From assembly GCF_900497805.2 (NCBI RefSeq), contig NW_020954630.1:11443557-11507556 (forward strand): a DNA stretch of 64,000 nucleotides. The letters run 5' to 3'. Below the pieces are notes generated by a model, which worked only from the letters and a program-made list of their open reading frames with translations, was not told the DNA's origin and made no database searches. The translations under genes were made by a program, and so were the position numbers. Origin of the DNA: Vombatus ursinus (Eukaryota > Chordata > Mammalia > Diprotodontia > Vombatidae). Positions 60,429-64,000 of this stretch are shown in pieces; position 1 is the stretch's first letter, and each line of letters begins with the position of its first letter.

Positions 60429-61550
60429 AGAAATATTTTACTAAAAGAACATGACACTGTATCAACACCTTGCCAGGGGTGTCTGTGCACTAAAAGAGCT
60501 TGATACTGTTTCAGTGGGCCAAGAGTAGCAGTGAAGCAACTTTGTTCAGCGTGAAATCTCTGAGGCCTAGAAAGGGTGGGATGGGGTAGGGGGAGAGACA
60601 GAGCAGTGAAATGGTTTTATTTAACATATTAGAGACAATTCTCTAAAGACATCATAGACATCAAGACCTACACTCCAGAATCATGAGTTGCCCTGGGTGT
60701 AGGTTTCCCTACTCATGTACTTTACTCCTTTATTTTTGTATGGGCTTACTGTCCCCTAGAACACTATGTGAATAGGGAGAAGAATGTGACCTAGGTTTAA
60801 GGGTGGACTGTTAAATTTTGATTATTGCTGCTTTTGGCATCTAATGAGTAAATTTTTTTACTCATTTAAATTTAAAATTAAAATTTAAAGTTTAAACATT
60901 TTGCTTTTGCTTTATTATTTAATCAGTGGTGCTATTGTGGTTGATTTTGTGTAAATGGGAAGCCCTTGTTCAGGATTAACCCCTTCCCCCTTCCTCTATC
61001 TTCTCCTTCCCATTCCCCCTCCCCCACTAGCATAACCCTTTGCAACCTTCGAGTCCAGTAGTAAACACATGGCTGCCTATCTGGGGACACTACTCCTACA
61101 TATTATCATGAGTACAGGTGGGGTGAGTGAAACAGACCTAGCCTGGGCTGAGAGAGACAGGAAAGAGGTATCTATCAAAGCTACATAAATTTTCTTTGAA
61201 GCTATGCTATTAGTTGAGTAAGTAGGATCAGCCAATGCTCTTATCACTCAGTGCTGCTCAGCAGTTCTTCTTATTCTTTTCATCTCTCCAGTTATTTCTT
61301 TGTAAAGACTGTTCTAAAACTCTTCCCCTCACCTTAAGCTCCAAACTGCATCTCCAGCCTTCAGACTTACAGCACATAATTTAGTTTCCTACTTTACCAA
61401 AAAGATATAGGCTACTCTGATAGGCTCTTCCTTCACTTTTCTCCTCAGCTCCCCAAAACTTCTCAGTGTTACCAGCCATAGTCTTTTTATCACTGGAAAA
61501 AGATTGTAAATGAAGTTGTTTTACAACTTTGCTTCTCTCTTCTTCAGTTC
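60429..61550. other. Repeat-poor DNA
   Basis: The AT-rich patch 60850-60900 (TTTAAATTTAAAATTAAAAT) is self-complementary. A C-rich patch CCCCTTCCCCCTTCCTC lies at 60980-61030. No transposon, frame or exon recognised. Confidence 0.45.
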
Positions 61551-61551
61551 C

Positions 61552-61660
61552 ATTGGACAACTATTTATTGAGCAGTTGCCACATGTAAGTCCCTGTGGTA
61601 GGAACAAAAAAGCAGAACATCTTCCTAGTCCCTGCCTTCAGGGAGCTTACAAATCAGTTT
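61552..61660 (+). mobile_element. Ancient 'gtgccaggcac' repeat, copy
   Basis: CAACTATTTATTGAGCAGTTG, CCACATGTAAGTCCCTG and CCTGCCTTCAGGGAGCTTAC follow the module of 38859-39010. Confidence 0.75.
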
Positions 61661-62469
61661 CTTAGAAATAAGTGTCCCCTGATCTCTGGAAGTCATCTAA
61701 AACAATAATAAGAGATTGGGTCAGAACCAGGTATTTTTGGTATAATATTGTTATTATAGTTTCTCTAAAATGCAATTACATTCTTCCATCAGTCTCTGTT
61801 CATGGGGCATGCTGCCATAATCTTATTCATTGATGGAACATGGAATCAAGAAGATTATTACATTGTTTAATGTGTATTGAATAATACACAGGATACAAAG
61901 GTCCCCATATACCTGGACTAGATCTTGGATGGTTTTGTAATCTTTCACACTGGAAAGGTAATAAAGGCAAAAATCTCAGTATGTCAAATACCACTACAAA
62001 GAATACAAAAATACAAATATTTCCACAACTTGGGATGGCCCAATGCTTTATTGATTTAGTTACAATAGGTTTTATACAACACATAATGTTATACAAGATT
62101 TTTCTTTTTTCCCTGACCGTACAACTGACTTGTTCACATTGTAGGCAGGGTGGGTAGAAATGAGTCAAACTATAGCTGAGTTCTTTTTACGTATCTTTGG
62201 TCCTGCTATAAATATTAATCACTTTTCAGTTTCTCTGACCCATTTCTGACTTCATATATCTTAGCCATCTAATCAGAATGTACTTAAATTTCCAAGCCAC
62301 CTGCAAAGATTAACAAGCTAGAAAAAAGGAAAAGATAAAAATTATATGGAGTGGTTGTGGGTTTCTGTTGAGAGGGTGGGAAGGGTGGAGAATAGGGAAA
62401 GGAAGCCTCTATATATACGCACTTAACTTTTTCACTCCCATTACTGGATATAGAGCACTGATTTTCATT
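61661..62469. other. Unique DNA with a 113-codon minus frame
   Basis: The minus frame 61827-62168 (starts MTHFYPPCLQCEQVSC) has five cysteines and a hydrophobic centre (IFVFFVVVFDILRFL), but matches no family that I know. No promoter, splice or polyadenylation logic supports it. Probably chance. Confidence 0.4.
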
Positions 62470-62600
62470 TATTCAGTTCATATTTATTGAACACCTACTA
62501 TGTGGGAGGTGATTGGGGGAGATACAAAAAGTAAGACAATCTTTACCCTCATGGAACTTGCAGTCTAGTAGGATTAATAAGACATGTACATAAATAACCA
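62470..62600 (+). mobile_element. Ancient 'gtgccaggcac' repeat, copy
   Basis: TTCATATTTATTGAACACC, TACTATGTGGGAGGTGATTG, TTTACCCTCATGGAACTTGC and AGTCTAGTAGGATTAATAAG. Confidence 0.75.
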
Positions 62601-62888
62601 TTGTACTTATTCATTCATTATAGAAAGTCTGGGACCCTTGCTTTATTTCCAACTTCTGTTGTCTTGGAATGTGATTCTAGCAATGGATTCCATTTTTATA
62701 TTGCAACAAAACAATCTGAAGATCCCTGGAATTTGTTAGAATGTCTTTTCACCTTTGTAGGGTGACCCAAGATGATTATATTGTGACTTAGAAGCCTTGC
62801 CTTCACCCTTCTCAGTAGGTGATTAGTAGTAGATAACCTTGTGATCTCAGATGATGTCCTGGCATTTTCTATACTTTTACCTGTCAGT
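62601..62888. other. Unique DNA, nothing recognised
   Basis: A 66-codon minus frame (62696-62896) has no motif. Confidence 0.4.
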
Positions 62889-62902
62889 AGCTTCATTTAG
62901 AA

Positions 62903-63154
62903 AGGCAGGTAGGTGGTGCAAAGGATAGAGTGCCAGGCCTGGAATCAGGAATACTTATCTTCCTGAGTACAAATCTGGCCTCAAACACTTACTAGCTATG
63001 TGACCTTGGGCAAGTCACTTAACCCTGTTTGCCTCAGTTTTCTCATCTGTAAGAATGATCTGGAGAAGGAAATGGCAAACCACTCAACTGTCCAGAAAAC
63101 CACAAGTGGAGTCACTAAGAGTTGGACACAACTAAAACAACTGAACAACAACAA
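62903..63154 (+). mobile_element. SINE with RTE tail, 14-bp target duplication
   Basis: AGGCAGGTAGGTGGTGCAAA, TATGTGACCTTGGGCAAGTC, ACTTAACCCTGTTTGCCTC, GGAGAAGGAAATGGCAAACC, GGAGTCACTAAGAGTTGGAC and ACAACTGAACAACAACA. AGCTTCATTTAGAA is perfectly duplicated (62889-62902, 63155-63168). A good marker of an RTE-driven insertion. Confidence 0.95.
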
Positions 63155-63168
63155 AGCTTCATTTAGAA

Positions 63169-63595
63169 CCTCATGTATGTTCCACTTTGGAGGATCCCTT
63201 CTGTGTACATTTTGGGTGGCATTCTCAGTCAACTTACATATATGAAATTATTATGTTGAAAGTATTTACAGTTTATTGAGCTTGGGAAATATTTATGACA
63301 TGATGGGCTTTGTTACAATTGCCAACTATATGTTATAGATTTTTTTTTTAAAACTTGAGTATTTGAGCATTCATTGCTTTTCTAAATAAACTATCCTTTT
63401 AGTAAATATTGCAGTAATTTACTTTACTGAACATGATGAAAGCAGAAAAGGGCTTCCTATTTGCCTTGGCAAATATTTAACTGAATAGAATATTCCAGGA
63501 TAGTTCTTTTCCTATTTTGGTTCCCATATATACTTCTGAAGCATGACAAGACCCTTAATCAACTAAAAGGAAGCCTTTCAGATTTATCAAAGATC
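63169..63595. other. AT-rich unique DNA, nothing recognised
   Basis: No feature recognised. Confidence 0.42.
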
Positions 63596-63596
63596 T

Positions 63597-63745
63597 TAGG
63601 AGTTTGAGATGGAAGAGATCATCAATCTGACCTCTCTACCCTTGTTTTAAAGATGAGGAAATTGAGGCCCACAAAAGAGAAATGACTGGCTTAGGGTCAT
63701 ATACCTATATCCTCTGATGATAAAACCAGTTCTTTTTATTCTTCT
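63597..63745 (-). mobile_element. MIR-class SINE, antisense
   Basis: TTTGAGATGGAAGAGATCATC, TTTTAAAGATGAGGAAATTG, AGGCCCACAAAAGAGAAATG and TAGGGTCATATACC. Confidence 0.78.
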
Positions 63746-63746
63746 A

Positions 63747-63910
63747 AAAGCATTCACTCTGTAGTCAGATGGCCTGGATTCAAATCCTACTTTTAACCCT
63801 TAATACGTGTATTCCTTTTGGCAAGTAATTTAACCTCCCTGGGTTTCAGCTTCCTTATGTATAAAATGAAGGGATTGAGTTATACGCCCTCTGATGTCCT
63901 TTCTAGTTTT
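63747..63910 (+). mobile_element. MIR-like SINE
   Basis: AAGCATTCACTCTGTAGTC, GCCTGGATTCAAATCCTAC, GGCAAGTAATTTAACCTCCC and GATTGAGTTATACGCCCTC. Confidence 0.8.
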
Positions 63911-63961
63911 TTTTAAAATTTTATTCACCTACTCGCCTGGGGCAAGGGGGAAGGTACATCG

Positions 63962-64000
63962 TTACACTTTTTTCTCTCGCAGGGGACTCAAGCAATGGAG
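63962..64000 (+). other. Candidate splice acceptor and start of an exon
   Basis: A pyrimidine tract TTACACTTTTTTCTCTCG is followed by CAG and then GGGACTCAAGCAATGGAG, an excellent 3' splice-site shape (Yn N CAG G). Possible A-containing branch words (TTCACCTAC) lie 40-45 bases upstream. All three frames are open to the window edge but only 18 bases are visible. It could be a real exon continuing beyond the window or chance. Confidence 0.3.

Noticed and set aside
61827-62168. 113-codon minus frame with five cysteines and a hydrophobic centre
   Set aside because: Could suggest a small membrane protein, but no recognisable family and no supporting context.
1-64000. CRISPR arrays, operons, riboswitches, ribosome binding sites, integrons
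   Set aside because: The DNA is mammalian. Tandem repeats present are simple microsatellites, with no regular spacer-repeat arrays.

Overview
This window is mammalian nuclear DNA, AT-rich, with no protein-coding exon, tRNA, rRNA or other RNA gene that I can recognise. The repeat content points to a marsupial. A tRNA-derived SINE whose consensus begins GGGGCAGCTAGGTGGCACAG and ends in the box CAAGTCACTTAACCCC is present many times, in young and old copies. Some copies carry a 3' tail matching RTE (BovB-like) LINEs, with the GACTGAACAACAAC end. There are also marsupial-type L1 segments and many L2, MIR and CR1/L3 remnants. The wording of the young SINE resembles that of Australian marsupials (devil, koala, wallaby) more than opossum; this is from memory and is an inference. 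All ORFs of 60-166 codons look like chance frames, microsatellite translations or transposon fragments.

Layout. 1-3.6 kb: tetranucleotide repeats, L2 3' ends, SINEs nested in one another, and an unclassified element that splits an L2 with a 9-bp target duplication. 3.6-7.8 kb: unique DNA, then an antisense RTE reverse-transcriptase remnant broken by an L2 and a SINE. 7.8-12.8 kb: unique DNA, a sense-strand RTE 3' domain, microsatellites. 12.8-14.1 kb: antisense L1 3' end split by an L2-like element that has an internal tandem duplication. 14.1-19.2 kb: mostly unclassified DNA. 19.2-22.4 kb: a long ruined L2 carrying at least five later insertions. 22.4-26.3 kb: unclassified DNA and SINEs. 26.3-29.8 kb: a sense L1 with ORF1 remnants, the start of the endonuclease and the end of ORF2, but with the centre of ORF2 missing; a 58-bp near-perfect palindrome lies at its 3' edge. 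29.8-46 kb: MIR, SINE, L2, L1 and hAT-type miniature transposons in unique DNA. 46-50 kb: the longest repeat-poor stretch. 50-52.9 kb: L2, a young SINE and a large inverted duplication. 53-64 kb: unique DNA with SINEs, a CR1/L3 remnant, hAT MITEs and a head-to-head SINE pair. The last 40 bases look like a splice acceptor and might open an exon.

There is no operon-like or cooperating gene set. The interest lies in the layered insertion history, which gives a relative chronology (L2, MIR, CR1 and RTE oldest; hAT MITEs and L1 next; tRNA-SINEs with clean target duplications youngest), and in a few DNA structures (inverted duplication, palindrome) that no repeat family explains by itself. I found no convincing novel biological system. 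Strand calls for SINEs follow the tRNA-like head; family names are by memory of consensus motifs, not by database search. Boundaries are good to roughly 5-20 bases unless a target duplication is cited.
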